Source: Dipteris shenzhenensis (lineage: Eukaryota; Polypodiophyta; Polypodiopsida; Gleicheniales). From it: DNA of 64,000 nt. Shown here one piece after another: positions 44,090-55,215 of this stretch. Position 1 is the first letter of the stretch. Each line of letters starts with the position of its first letter. Under the pieces are notes generated by a model, which did not search any database, was not told the DNA's origin, and saw only the letters and a list, made by a program, of their open reading frames with translations. The stretch lies in the NCBI GenBank assembly GCA_047967505.1, contig CM106538.1. One strand, 5' to 3'. The translations under genes were made by a program, and so were the position numbers.

Positions 44090-44353
44090 CTCGGGTGGTT
44101 CATCTCCCAAAATTTTAGTGTACCAAGTGCATTCAAAAGGAGGGGTATTTTAATTCCACTTTTGGAAAAAATTTAACAGGTTCACAATAATAGGAGGGGG
44201 TTTTTAATTATACTTTAGAAAAAATAATGTTAGTTTATAAGAAAAGAGGGGTGGTTTTATTGCAGGAAAAAATTTAGTTGAGGGGTTTTTTTAATACCCC
44301 TTAAAGTATGTGATACCTAGGATTTCGTAGTGGTGCACCATGCACTCCCCAAG
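44090..44353. mobile_element. MITE family M, copy 3 (diverged, about 264 bp)
   Basis: Begins CTCGGGTGGTTCAT and ends CACTCCCCAAG, both decayed versions of the CTCGGGGGGGTCAC terminus. Internal blocks match copy 1 at low identity. Flanks TTTTTTGA and TTTCATGA agree at 6 of 8 positions. It lies between the gypsy RT and RNase H, so it is an old insertion into that retrotransposon. Confidence 0.55.
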
Positions 44354-46197
44354 TTTCATGAGTAGTCCAACTCCTCTATAGATTGTCTAGCTTCTCATAG
44401 ACTCATTGCCACACTAGGTGGGCATCTTGCATCAAAATCCCATGTAGTATGAATTTGAATGCATCTATGTGCATTCCTTCAAATGGCTTTTCAAACTTCA
44501 AAAGTTTACACACTAACATGGAGCTCATATTTCTCTTCATCAATTCAAATGCTTTTTGGCATTGTTTGGTCTACTCAAATGTCTCTAGTTTCTCTATAAG
44601 GCCTATTAACAAGGCTGCAAACTCACTACATTTTTCTAAGAACCACTTGCAAAAGTTGTAAAACCCCAAGAATTCTTTGATTCCTCATACCATTCTGGGC
44701 ATATCCATTCCACTATTCCTTAGATCAATTTAGATGCCCTCGACACCCAATATGAAGCCTAGAAATTTTAATTCCTTGGCCCCAAACTCGCACTTCTTGC
44801 ACTTAACATACGTCTTGCCATCGTTCATTATGTTCTTCTAAAGTCGTGTTGAATATTAGAATATCATGATAATAAACTAGAATCAAATCATCCAAATAGC
44901 CCCTAAACATATCGTTCATCAAGGTGCTAAATGTTATTGATGCATTCATTAGCCCAAATGAGAGCCTTAGCTAGTCATAACTTCCATACTTGGTTCTAAA
45001 TGAAATTTCTTCAATGTCCCTTTTCACAATGATGAATCTAAATTTGCGACAGGTAGCCTGGTTTCAGATCAATTCGATTGAAATACTTGGCTCTTGCTAA
45101 TTTGTCCATCAAATTATCAAGCAATGGAATAAGATACTTGTTCTTGATTGTAATCTTATGAAGCACATGCTAGTCCATGCACAACATAACTAATCCATCC
45201 TTCTTTGTGAGTACAAACAAAACTTACAATCCATATGGTGGTTGGATGAATTTGCTCTCCGCCACCTCTACTAGCTGCATGCTCATCTCTTTCCATTATC
45301 TTCTATCTATTCAATATGGTGGCTTAACTTGAGGTGAGTTCTCTCGCAACAATGCCCATATGTCTTATAGAGAGAGCCCCTTGGGTAGTTAATCCTTGGA
45401 CATCACCTCATGAAGCTCTTTCACTAGACTTTTGATTTCCATGGTGCGTGTCTGCTTCCCCTTAGGGCCCATTTTGGCTACATTTAGTTTCATGTACCCC
45501 AGACTTGGTGTGGCTCCTAGCATGCACAAATACACTTCAGCATCTCATTTTATCTCCCTTTGTAGTTGCTTTTCACGTAGAAAAGTATCTTTTTTTGAAA
45601 CACTCTCCCTTCATGGCTAAGTTAAATTTGGGATCTCGGATTAGGAATCTCTGCAACCTTGCCTTGTCTACCTTTTGTGCAAATCTTGTGTGGTATAACT
45701 TGACTTGATGCTCCACAACCTTGCATCTCAAGCATGACCATATTTACCCCTTTTTCAAACATGACTAATAATTATCATACTAGCTAGAGCCCATATAGCC
45801 TTGAAGGCATCCATTGCCACCACCAAGAAATCCATCTTGACCTTCATCTCAGATGTGATAAAATTGTAAGTAGCAACGAGCCTACGATAACTCTTTGCTC
45901 AAAATCGTATACCAGTCTATCCACATAGATGTTGGACACAAGTGATACCCTATCCACCAAGATCTTGGGTAATGGCTTTAAAGCCCCTAGACCTCGGGAT
46001 CTTTAATGCCACCTTTCCTAGCATCTCTTTCCTCTATTTCTATGATTCAAAAAGAACCTCTGGTTGCCTTTATAGTTTAGATCCATGATCTAATTCACTC
46101 CCAACCATTAGATCATGTGTAGATATAGTGGATACCATCAAAAGATAGAGCGATCAAATATAGACCCTTAATCAATGTAAATGTCTAATGATCATGA
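44354..46197 (-). pseudogene. Ty3/gypsy pol remnant: reverse transcriptase region
   Basis: On minus, from about 45130 down, the RT landmarks follow in order: a KYFNRIDLKPGY block, LSFGLMNAS, a decayed YxDD box reading YYHDILIF, KKCEFGAKELKFLGFIL, KEFLGFYNFCKWF, and QKAFELMKRN with FEKPFEG. Several stops are present. The part from 45500 to 46197 probably holds the decayed gag-protease side but is not clear. The chain continues into RNase H at 37055 once CACTA element I and MITE copy 3 are discounted. Confidence 0.7.
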
Positions 46198-46439
46198 CTC
46201 GAGGGGGTCACTCATAAATATGTAAGCATAGCATGTGGGTTCAACATAAATTGGGTTTTAAAATCTTTTTGATGCTAATTTTATACATACGAAGGGTTAT
46301 CATTTAAAGAGTGCATTCACAAATTGATTAATATAAAAAGGGTGCATCTTATTCATGAAATAATTGACAAGTAAGATACTTTTAAGTTACTCCCTAAATG
46401 CACATGATACGAAGGATTACATATTGTGAACCCCCAAGG
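46198..46439. mobile_element. MITE family M, copy 2 (242 bp)
   Basis: Begins CTCGAGGGGGTCACT and ends GTGAACCCCCAAGG. Internal blocks such as AAGGGTGCATCTTATT correspond to copy 1. Flanks GATCATGA (46190-46197) and GGTCATGA (46440-46447) match at 7 of 8 positions, as expected for an aged 8-bp target duplication. Confidence 0.75.
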
Positions 46440-47408
46440 GGTCATGATCAAAAGAGGAGGTAGGACAATTTCAGCCATCCATCTAGCAATAAATCCAAGT
46501 AAGGTGATCAACTGAATAAGTTCCATAAGCCTAGCCATTGATTTGCCTTTGGATCCATGGGAGGAGACCAAAACAAATGCATCTTCATTCCTAGCCCATT
46601 AATTCAAAATCGGATCCAAGGAAGAAGATGAAAAAAAAAGGCACTTCAATCTAGCCCATTTATTATACACCCAAATCTCCACTGTCCATCAACAAATATG
46701 AAGAGGGAGAGGAGAAGAGTGGAGATGGGGAGAGATGACACAGCTAGAGACCATACCACAAATGAATAATTGTACACTAGATTTAGTTAAAAATAATGAA
46801 TATATCCAAATCCCTTTAGAGTTAAGTTTAGAACAATGTAACATCTAATTCGAGAACTATAATCTCAAAAAGAGAACTCAGAATATTTCAAAGATTATAT
46901 TTTTTTCATGTGTATTTCATGTCTTTTTGGAAAAAGATGGGCATTTTGCACGATGGCTTTTGAAAAAATACTTTAAAACCATGCTTTTTTAAAATTTTGC
47001 CAAAACAACCTGGGCAGGTTCATCCAAAACCTTTTTTTTTGCATGGCATGGCTTGGCTTCTATCTGCGCAGCACTGAGCCCAATGATCAATGTCTTTGGA
47101 AACTTTTGGGATATTATATATTGTTTCCCCTTTGGCAAATGCTTAGCTTGTGTTAATCAAATGCATATACCAAAATATATACCTTGACCAACTGCAAAGT
47201 ATCAAGTCTTGGGACAATACTTTGTCTCCCTCTTCACTTTTTGGCCATGCTTTCTCAAGTGTTACCACCATCTCTGACCTGTAAAAGCATCCACAAACTT
47301 GGTGAAATCCAATACAATTCTGTCGATTAGTTTGAACCTTCCTTTTTTACTTTCACAACTTTAGCATTCACAAAAGTAAATCCACTAGGGTCATCCCTTG
47401 CTAGCATA
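46440..47408. other. intergenic, nothing recognised
   Basis: AT-rich DNA with no recognisable frame. It may be decayed retrotransposon sequence. Confidence 0.3.
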
Positions 47409-47990
47409 TCAACCATCATACTCAACTACCAAGTCCTCAATGCTACCACTCCACATTTCTTGAACCATTTCCCTGGCTTTTTTGGATTTTCTTGGTCCAA
47501 GATACATTTCTCTCTCCTCCCCATGGTAATTCTTATTTGACGGTGCAAGCAAATGTGTACTTCCAGAAGCATTCATATGTGTATATACAAAACTTTCTTC
47601 AAAGAATTGTGGCCAACTAAAATTTGATATATCTTGGGGCTCAATCACGTGGTCATTGATGAAATATTGGGCTACAAAGAATGGATTCCACCATGTCCAC
47701 ACCACATCTTTAAAATATGTTGCAACATGCTAAACTGTGTTTCTAATGTCATTGACTAAACTTGTAGGGTTTACATATCATTCCTCCTTCATGGCTCATT
47801 GCACCTCCTTCACTGATTGTAAAGGTTGGAAGAATGCAACATACAACTCATGATCTGGAATACAATTCAAGAGCATCAATCCTTTGGTTGGAACCCAAGC
47901 CGGTGGTAGGGAATAGAACTTCCCCCACAACAATGTGTGTCTCTCCCAGATCTTTCTTCATTCAAAATTGATATTGAAACCTTAGTTCAT
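47409..47990 (-). pseudogene. hypothetical protein remnant, probably retrotransposon-related
   Basis: A minus-strand frame is readable from about 47990 to 47409 with a few stops. It includes YSLPPAWVPTKGLMLLNCIP, DHELYVAFFQPLQSV and the open 98-aa part VWTWWNPFFVAQYF...EMWSGSIEDLVVEYDG. I do not recognise the family. Length, strand and stop density fit a gag-like or other transposon-borne protein. No partner domain lies nearby. Confidence 0.3.
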
Positions 47991-48734
47991 TCAGCTTGTC
48001 AATACATTGATCAGTTCAAAGATGGTCACCAAGCACAAAGCATTGAAAATCAGTAACTGTTTTTTCCATTTTTTTAATTGTCCTTTAAAATGCAGCCACA
48101 CAACAAGACAAATCACCCACACACGTGCACACAGACGTGTTTACTGAACTAAAAAAAAACTTACGGGCACGTCTATTTGTGCATCTAGAGACCCGCATCT
48201 AACAGCGCGTCTATATAGCAGGCGGACGTGCATATAGACATGCATCTAGATGCGTAAATAGACGCTTTGCTAAAAAATTTAAAAAACAGACAGATGCATC
48301 GTTAAACGCATTTATAAATGGTCTTATAGACGCATTTATAGATGTGCAAATAAATGCTTCTCGAACACACAGACATGAATATAGATGCGTTTATAAACGC
48401 ACTGATAGACGTGCTATATAATATATTTTTTTAAATTTACAGAATGCTGTGTATGTTGTGTATGCTATATAGTTACAAGAATCCCATTTCCACATTATGT
48501 GATTCAATTCTTATAGCCAACCGCATTTTAATTACAATTCCAAATAAAACATTACAACTCCAAAACGCAATAAAATTAAAAGCTCAAAAAGTGCTTGTAT
48601 GTACATATAGCACAAAGCTAAGCCACGTCATGTGGCTTCAAGTACAAAAAATAAGAGGAGTGTATATACAAGAGGCACGAAGCCAAGCCAATGGCTTTAA
48701 GTACAAAAAAGAGTAGCTAGCACTACTTCTACGA

Positions 48735-50175
48735 CTAATCCTCGCTCGCTTCCATGCTCCCTTCTATGCTCCCTTCTCCACCTCCTTCCTCGTCTTCTTC
48801 CTTGTCTACTTGTGCACGGACCTGTAAACAAGGGACAACATATATCAATGTATGAAAAATAAAATCTTTACTTATAATATTGACATTATTTAATTACTTT
48901 CAAATACCTCAGGGGCCGCTCCAGTAGCCTAGATATACTGCTCCTCAGTAATCAACCCGTAATGATAGAAGTGCTTCCATGTATCTCCTCTACAGTAGTA
49001 GGCTATCTCGACAGGAGTAGGGTATCTTCCCACGATATTAAGTTGCAAGATGACACAATTTGCGGAGGGGTTAGTACAAAGAAACAACCTCCTAATAAAC
49101 TACATAAGCAATATAATTTGAGATCGATACTTATAAATTGGGCCTCCCATGAATCAACACCCCCTGCTCCAAAATGCATGCTTTCATATTGCTCCATTTG
49201 GATCCTTCGTGCCTCCACGTGCTGCAGGCTGGGGTCCTCCCTCGCTGACTTCATTGCTTTCTTCCACTCACGCTTGTGAGCGGTGTGGGGCGGGCCCCTT
49301 GGTGGTTGACCTCCCTCGAGCCTGGCAAGCTCCGCTAGTGCTTGCCTCTTAAGCGAATATCTTTTATTGCCAAGTATCGTAACAATCTTTGATTTGGCCC
49401 ATTTATCTGTGAACTGACGATTGGGGGGTTAGGATACCTAGGGCGAACAGCAACGAGGGTCTCATCAGCCAACCTCTTTGGCTCGTCTTTGTAGTGGATG
49501 AAGTAATCTCTGTAATTGTTAGCAATTATAGAGCGCATGAAGGCCATGATGTCCTTCCCCCGTGCATCCATCAAGATGCCTCCTGTATGAGTGATGTCAT
49601 AGAATATCATACCATCACCTGGAGGCACGTCTAAATCATCTGAATCATCATTATCCCCACCACCACTCCTCCTAAAGCACTGTGCCATGCATCCCCCACT
49701 GCTCTCCCTGCTACTACGCCTGCTACCGTGTCGTGTCGAGCTAGTACGCTGGCCACTCGTAGCTGGAGACTGCACGGGACTACGTGGACCACTCATAGCT
49801 AGAGAACCGAGTCTCAACTACACAGGAGTATGCCAACAGCTCTGTGAGACAAAAGGACCTCCTAACGGCATGGGGGAAGAGGCATAAGATGGCATGGCGG
49901 AAGGGGCATAAGACAATGGGGAAAGGGGCATAAGATGGCATGGGAGATGGGCCCGTGTTGTGTAGCCGGCTAGGCTGTGCTGACTTTGCTGGGGTAATCT
50001 TAGCTGGTGTCGAGTGGTTTGGAGTCTGTAGTGCCAACTCCTAGGGGGTGTTTAGAGTACCCGTCATATACCCGTATAACTCCGCAGGACTAGGATGGTG
50101 CCCTAAAAGGTTATATAAGTCCCTAAAAATAGACTCCCAGAGATCAGGTGAGCCCGAAGAGCTTCCTGGCCACAT
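48735..50175 (-). pseudogene. TNPA-type gene of CACTA element II
   Basis: Starts MWPGSSSGSPDLWESI at 50175 and follows the same plan as the element I gene: Pro/Ser repeats, a FYDITHTGGILMDARGKDIM block (within 49335-49817), RPRYPNP, then a KKAMKSARED exon (about 49254-49130), EEQY, and an acidic end near 48735. A TAG follows NTP near 50042, frame changes occur in the Pro/Ser region, and the C run at about 49424-49429 has six bases where element I has seven, shifting the frame. It is non-functional. Confidence 0.65.
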
Positions 50176-51009
50176 GATGAACTGGAAAAAAGAAAAAAAG
50201 ACGATTATTGATGAGCTGAGAAGAAAGGGGAAGGGAAGAAAAGAATACTGTCAGAGTGCGTCTATAGACACGTCTAAGAAGCACGTCTATTTTCATGTAT
50301 AACAGCGTGTCTATAGATGCGGCTGTCTGTGTCTGCAAACAAGCTAGACGCATGTCTAGACGCACCTGTTGATGCAGTCTGAGACGTGCCTATAGACGCG
50401 CTCCGATAGATGGACTTTTCTAAAAAGTAGAAAAGGACATGCGCTCGACACAAAAACGTAACACTGATACCAAAATCATGCGTTTCTTGGATACGAGAAA
50501 GTAAAAATCCAAAGAGAGCAAACTTCCAAAAAAGATCAACCGTAAAAACACTTACCTTGGATAGAGGTATGGAAGGTTCTTCTCCTTCTTCAAAGTTGCT
50601 TCTCTTCCTTGTTCACCCTCTTTTCCTTTAAGCTTGGAAGTAAGTGTGGGTGCCTTCCTCTTAAGCATCAAAACTGTGGATCTGCTAATAGCAAAGCAAG
50701 CAAGCCACGTGAAGTATAAGTAATGTGAGAAAAGCAAAGCGAGCGCGCTTAAAGCAAATTTAAAAGCCGCATCTATAGGTGCATCTAATAACGCGTCTAT
50801 ACACGCATCTAAATACACAGAGCAAACGTGGTTTTAGAAGCACTTGTAGATGCACACCACAGAATAGATAGACGCAGTTTTAGACGTGCTTATAGACGCG
50901 CACGATAAAATAGACAAACGCGGTTTTAGATGCGCCTTTAGACGCGCCACAGAGTTTAAAATTAAATATTTAAAGAAATGCAAATTTTTTTGGGTTGCTT
51001 GTTTGTAGG
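50176..51009 (+). other. divergent promoter region of CACTA element II
   Basis: TAGACGCG-type repeats occur at 50240-50400 and 50760-50950, and a leader exon with a CTTACCTTGG donor (minus strand) lies near 50555. Compared with element I, the compact 12-bp array is not expanded here. Confidence 0.5.
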
Positions 51010-52296
51010 ATGTCTTCATCTTCAACAAGTAGCTCCACTGAGGATGAATCCCTCTGTATCCACCATCGCAAAATGTGGTTGGAGCAAAAAATCAAATGTT
51101 TGTGTCATCGATGTCGAGGAAACATGTATCGTGCATGTAGGATTACACTCAATCACATCTCAAAGTATGGAGAATGGGATGCGACCGTAAACATGGTAAG
51201 TGTTAAAGAGTTAAGGTTGATTGAGATACCTATGGGTGTTCATATGTTTGAGTTATGATCCCGTTTTCATTTGATACAGGATGTAGTGCCACACTCGCAT
51301 ATGTTGCCCTATGCTCGCCACGAGGAGGCAAAGCGTCAGCGATATGAGGTGAGATCTTTAGGAGGGACTATTAGGATGCATGGAGTGATGGTGATAGTAG
51401 CCCTCCCCCATTACCTCATGAAGCCGTGGAGAAGGAGGTGTTTGATGATATGGTGCGGGATTTATATGTCCATCAAGGGAGGGATGATAGCATGGAGCAG
51501 GATGGTCTTTTTACTGTAGCATCGACTCCACTGTTTGAGGGGTGCACATTCTCTATTCTACATGCCTCCCTTGAGTTACTAAACTTGCAAACCATCTATG
51601 GATGGAGCAATGCAAGTTTGAATGCATTACTCAAGTAAGCTTTAAAGTCTATTGCAAACATGGTGAATTATGCTAGTGGGTCAATTACTCGAATGCTTTT
51701 CCTCATTTATGGTCTTCACATGCAGGCTATTGTGTAAAATTATTCCAAGGGAGAATAAATTACCGACCTCAAGAGATATGGCAAGGCAACATGTGACCTC
51801 TCTTGGAGGATTAGATTACAAGAGCATCCATGCATGTGTCAATGATTGCGTTTTGTTTCGTGGACTACATAAGAATGCAAGAGAGTGCCCTACTTGTGGA
51901 GAGGCAAGATATAGAGCAGATCTCAAAACTTTTGACGTGCCTCATAAGGTTCTATGACATTTTCCCATAATCCCTCGCATCCAACATATGTTCAAGTGCA
52001 AATCCATTGTAGAGCTCATGTCATGGCATTCCTCCCATCGATCAACCGATGGCAAGTGGAGAACTCCCGTAGACTCTCCTGCGTGGAAGCATATTGAAGA
52101 CACATGGCCAAGCTTCAAGGAAGAACCTGGAAGCTTGAGACTTGGATTGGGTGTGGACGGTGTGAACCCATTTGGTCTCAAAAGCACCTCTTACAGTGTA
52201 TGGCCAATGATATTGGTGAATTATAATCTTCCACCCTCTATGGCTATTAAGAAAGGACATGTTATGCTGTCCCTTCTAATTCCAGGGAAACACTAG
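51010..52296 (+). pseudogene. TNPD-type transposase gene of element II, 5' half only
   Basis: Exon 1 (51010-51195) encodes MSSSSTSSSTEDESLCIHHR, then CLCHRCRGN (a Transpos_assoc-like Cys block), before GTAAGT. Exon 2 (51280-51348) gives DVVPHSHMLPYARHEEAKRQ. Exon 3 (to 51634) gives SDGDSSPPPLPHE, then DDMVRDLYVHQG, TPLFEGCTFS and GWSNASLNALLK. Exon 4 starts at 51726 after TGCAG and carries the Transposase_21 core (HACVNDCVLFRG, CPTCGEARY, GVNPFGLKSTSYSVW). A TGA at 51955-51957 replaces the CGA of element I. Homology ends at 52292 within LLIPGKH. It supplies exactly the 5' exons missing from element I but lacks the catalytic 3' half. Confidence 0.8.
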
Positions 52297-52319
52297 AATG
52301 TGGGTGAGGCCAATCCACT

Positions 52320-52973
52320 GAATTCCATGCCGGAAGGTCTTGTTTTATTAACACACCATGTGTGTTAGCACTGTCCAGCAACTGATAAAAATGATCAGTA
52401 AAAAATATACCCGATTGAGCTAGCTCTATTGCACATCGACCTTGGTATTGTTGTTCTCCTATCGATCCATGCAGAACATCTATAAGTCCCAGAATACAAT
52501 CGATGTTTTGCCATGTCTCATATGATGAAGGATATAAATCTGAAATAAAACAACACAAGAATGTCAATAAGCAAAGAGAGAAAGCTTCATCTTAAAAATC
52601 CATACACCTCGTAAAGAAAAAAACCACAATAGAAAAATATACAATTAGGCCTGTGTTGCGGAAGATCTTTTGGATAGTCTCGCAAGACAAGTTCTTTATG
52701 CATGTACACATGCTGAATCAAAACTTCTTTCATGGATATCATCCCTCTGGTGATTTTAAAATCTCGTACTCTTCCCTTCCATGATGCCAAGAAAATGGTT
52801 TTTGTCTGGGGTCTTTTTCTTTTGCTAGGTTGCATGAGCACCCATGCTCCTTTTGAAATAGTAAACCTTTCCCAAGTTCCTTCCGTTTTGACTGTACTTG
52901 AATTCTCTACTGACGAAATAGAAGAAGTAGGTCGACGAGGTAATGTGCAATGGTCATGCAATTCCATTAGCAT
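52320..52973 (-). CDS. hypothetical two-exon gene fragment abutting the CACTA breakpoint
   Basis: A 128-aa frame from ATG 52973 (MLMELHDHCTLPRRP and onward, basic, Lys/Arg-rich) runs toward a donor (GAG/GTGTAT) near 52610. A pyrimidine-rich acceptor (TTGTTTTATTTCAG) near 52542 is followed by an open stretch (YPSSYETWQNIDCILGLIDV and onward) to about 52300. The phases do not join perfectly in my reading. The protein is not recognised. The fragment ends where CACTA element II is broken, so it may be the host sequence that replaced the element's right half. Confidence 0.3.
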
Positions 52974-53099
52974 GAGAGTAAATAATGTATGATGAAAGGG
53001 GGAAAATATTTAATTGTATTGACGATGGTTAAGAAAGTTGACTTTGGTTAACTAGAATAAGCTTTATTTTACTTTCACTTTGCATTGGTAAAAGAGAAC

Positions 53100-53820
53100 T
53101 GTTGGAACATCCACAAGGGACAAGGATTAGTCCAAGAACTAGGAATGCATGCATTTCGCTAACCTGTTGGGTTAAAGTATTGGAACTTGTTTATGCAATG
53201 TGTGCAAAAAGGACCCAAGAGTGGGGAGAAAAGCACAAAAAGTAGGACTCATGAGGACTAAAAGCACAGACAAGGGGGTGCCTCTTTAAAATGAGGCCCA
53301 AGAGATTAAAAAGGTGCCAAAAGGACTAGATTTAAAAAGAAATCCTAAAAAGCTTGTCTTTTATGTAAAAGTAGCTTTTAGAAAGCATGCTCTAGCTTTT
53401 TGCTAGGCCTATTCTATAAAAGAAAGGCCCCAGGCCTACAAGATAAATTGTAAAAGTTCTACTCAGCTTCATGCTCTTCTTAGAGCTAGTTGTACAAAGC
53501 ATTTTCTATTGCAATAAAGACCTTCTTGGGGGGGTTTCCAGCCCTTATATCTAGGACCTAGTGTAGTGTTATCTCTCTCCTTCCCTCTTAGTCACTCTCT
53601 CTCTTCATGGCAACTCATGTACTAGCTTCAACATTGAATCATGATTGCTGATTGGAGTTTTCAACAAGTAGTTGAAATCATTTTTGAAGTGCTAAGACTG
53701 AGATTTGCTACAAATTAGGGAGTTTTCAACTAGTAGTAGAAATCATTTTTAAAGTGCTAAGACTGAGATTTTCTACAAATTAAATATTGAGGTTATGCTC
53801 TAGCTCTAGAACGGTTATAG
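53100..53820 (+). mobile_element. 5' LTR with internal 65-bp tandem duplication
   Basis: TGTTGGAACATCC begins at 53100, a TATA box (CTATAAAAGAAAGG) lies at about 53415, and the primer-binding site follows at 53821. A 65-bp unit (GGAGTTTTCAAC...GAGATTTGCTAC) is repeated at 53654 and 53719. The 3' end of the LTR is not a clean CA, so its exact limit is uncertain. Confidence 0.6.
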
Positions 53821-53831
53821 TGGTATCAGAG
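53821..53831 (+). other. primer-binding site (initiator tRNA-Met)
   Basis: TGGTATCAGAG is the standard plant LTR-retrotransposon primer-binding site, complementary to the 3' end of initiator tRNA-Met. It supports the LTR call upstream. Confidence 0.75.
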
Positions 53832-54019
53832 TATAAGTTCTTTGCTATCTTCCTGGAGAGTGATGATCAAAGGTCACGAGACAAGGAGGCAATCCTAAGA
53901 AGAGATTGTTGTTGTGACTAGTGCTTATCAAAGATGTCATTAAGGAGAAGAAGTGTCAAGAGGCATAGCTTATGAAAGAGAAAGGCTATCGATTTAGAGC
54001 ATCTCCAAGAGCACCTTCT

Positions 54020-54560
54020 CAGTTGTGGGCGCAGAAGTTTTTGTAACTATCCAAGCAAAGTGATGATCGCTTATTTACTTTTGCCAAGAGGAATTGTAGT
54101 AGTTCCATGATAGCCCATGTGTAGGACATCTTGGTGTTGAGAAGACATACAAGTTTATAAAATAGGATTTCTTTTGGCCAAAGATTAAAAAGAATCTTCA
54201 TGAATATCTTGTGTAATATTTCTCATGCCAATTGAGTAAATCACAACAAGAGAAAAATAGATGAAGCCACTTGGATTTTTATAACCACTGGATGTACCAT
54301 TAGGTTGATGGAAAGGCATTTCTATGGACTTTATAGTTGATCTACCGATTGTAGATATAAGGAGGGTATGATTGTATTCTTTTGGTGGCTGATTGTCTTA
54401 CCAAGATGGATCACTTCATTTCAATGAGGGAGTAAATAAGTGCCTTACAAATAAATTATTTTCTTTTGAGTAATATATTTCGCCTACATGGAGTGATTTG
54501 CATGGATTTATTAGTCATTCTAGACTCTTGGTTTTAATGTGCTTAGGCAAAATCGTGATA
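54020..54560 (+). pseudogene. Ty3/gypsy integrase remnant
   Basis: One plus frame reads AHV then GHLGVEKTYKFIK-type sequence and FFWPKIKKNLHEYL. This is the zinc-binding start of gypsy integrase. It is followed by a decayed core (GYDCILLVADCLTKMDHF) and a RLHGV block. Stops and shifts are common. It lies about 200 bp after the primer-binding site, so gag, protease and RT must have been deleted if both belong to one element. Confidence 0.6.
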
Positions 54561-54954
54561 TGAGTAGAGGGGATCATCCTAAGATGGATGAGAGAGTCAA
54601 GGTTGAGGATCCTTGTAGGTAGTTTCTCTCATAAGATGCCCCATGTTGCTCTTGAGGTATCCACCACAAATGTTTAGGATCACCACATCTGTTATCGTTC
54701 CCAATGATAATAGAAAATGCCTTAGCATTCCTTTCCTCCCCCTCTTTCACCTTATATGGAACCCTGAAAAGCTGCTTTAGTATTCATATATGCAATTACA
54801 TCTGGTATTACTAAAAATGGGAGGGTATGGATTAATTCGAATTAATATGGAATTATTACCTCATGCTCATTCTGATGTGAGTAGTCCACCCCAGGCGGAG
54901 ATAGTTGAGAATGGTGGGAGTCACAGGAATGCCGGCAGTGCCAATCATGTTGAT
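54561..54954. other. intergenic, nothing recognised
   Basis: No frame or repeat was identified between the integrase remnant and the mitochondrial insert. Confidence 0.3.
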
Positions 54955-55215
54955 CATGTCAATTGACCAATAGACACTTTGTACGAAACCATTTGAGCGG
55001 CAGATCGTAATGCTCCTAAAACAACATATCTAGAATTATTATACCAACCCGCTGTAATAATGCCACAAACCCTCGAAGAAGATATAGTAAATAGATAAAG
55101 CATACCTACATGGAAATCTGACAATACCATACCGTAATCGAAAGGTGTAATAGCCCAAGCTACCAAACTTGACATAGACGTGATTACCAGAACCATTATA
55201 AAAAGAAGAAATTAG
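54955..55215 (-). pseudogene. nad1: nuclear mitochondrial insert (NUMT): part of nad1
   Basis: The minus-strand frame reads [50 protein letters not shown] and [13 protein letters not shown], which is NADH dehydrogenase subunit 1 (complex I), roughly residues 78-152 of the usual protein. Homology stops abruptly after SIG. The fragment is short, carries no start, intron or downstream gene, and is embedded in retrotransposon debris. It is therefore a nuclear copy, not mitochondrial DNA. Substitutions such as an Arg-Val-Cys for the usual Leu-Gly-Val-Tyr region indicate decay, though RNA-editing differences could add to this. Confidence 0.85.

Larger units (their letters stand above)
48099..52292 (+). 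mobile_element. CACTA element II, left terminus present, right side truncated
   Basis: Starts CACAACAAGACAAATCA at 48099. The next 300 bp align with the right end of element I read in reverse (subterminal GCGTCTATTT motifs, AGACCCGC). The order is TNPA-type gene on minus, then a divergent promoter with TAGACGCG repeats (50240-50400 and 50760-50950), then the TNPD gene on plus. Homology to element I stops abruptly at about 52292 in the middle of the transposase exon. No right terminus or 3-bp duplication was found downstream. It is therefore a broken copy of the same family, in opposite orientation to element I. Confidence 0.85.
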
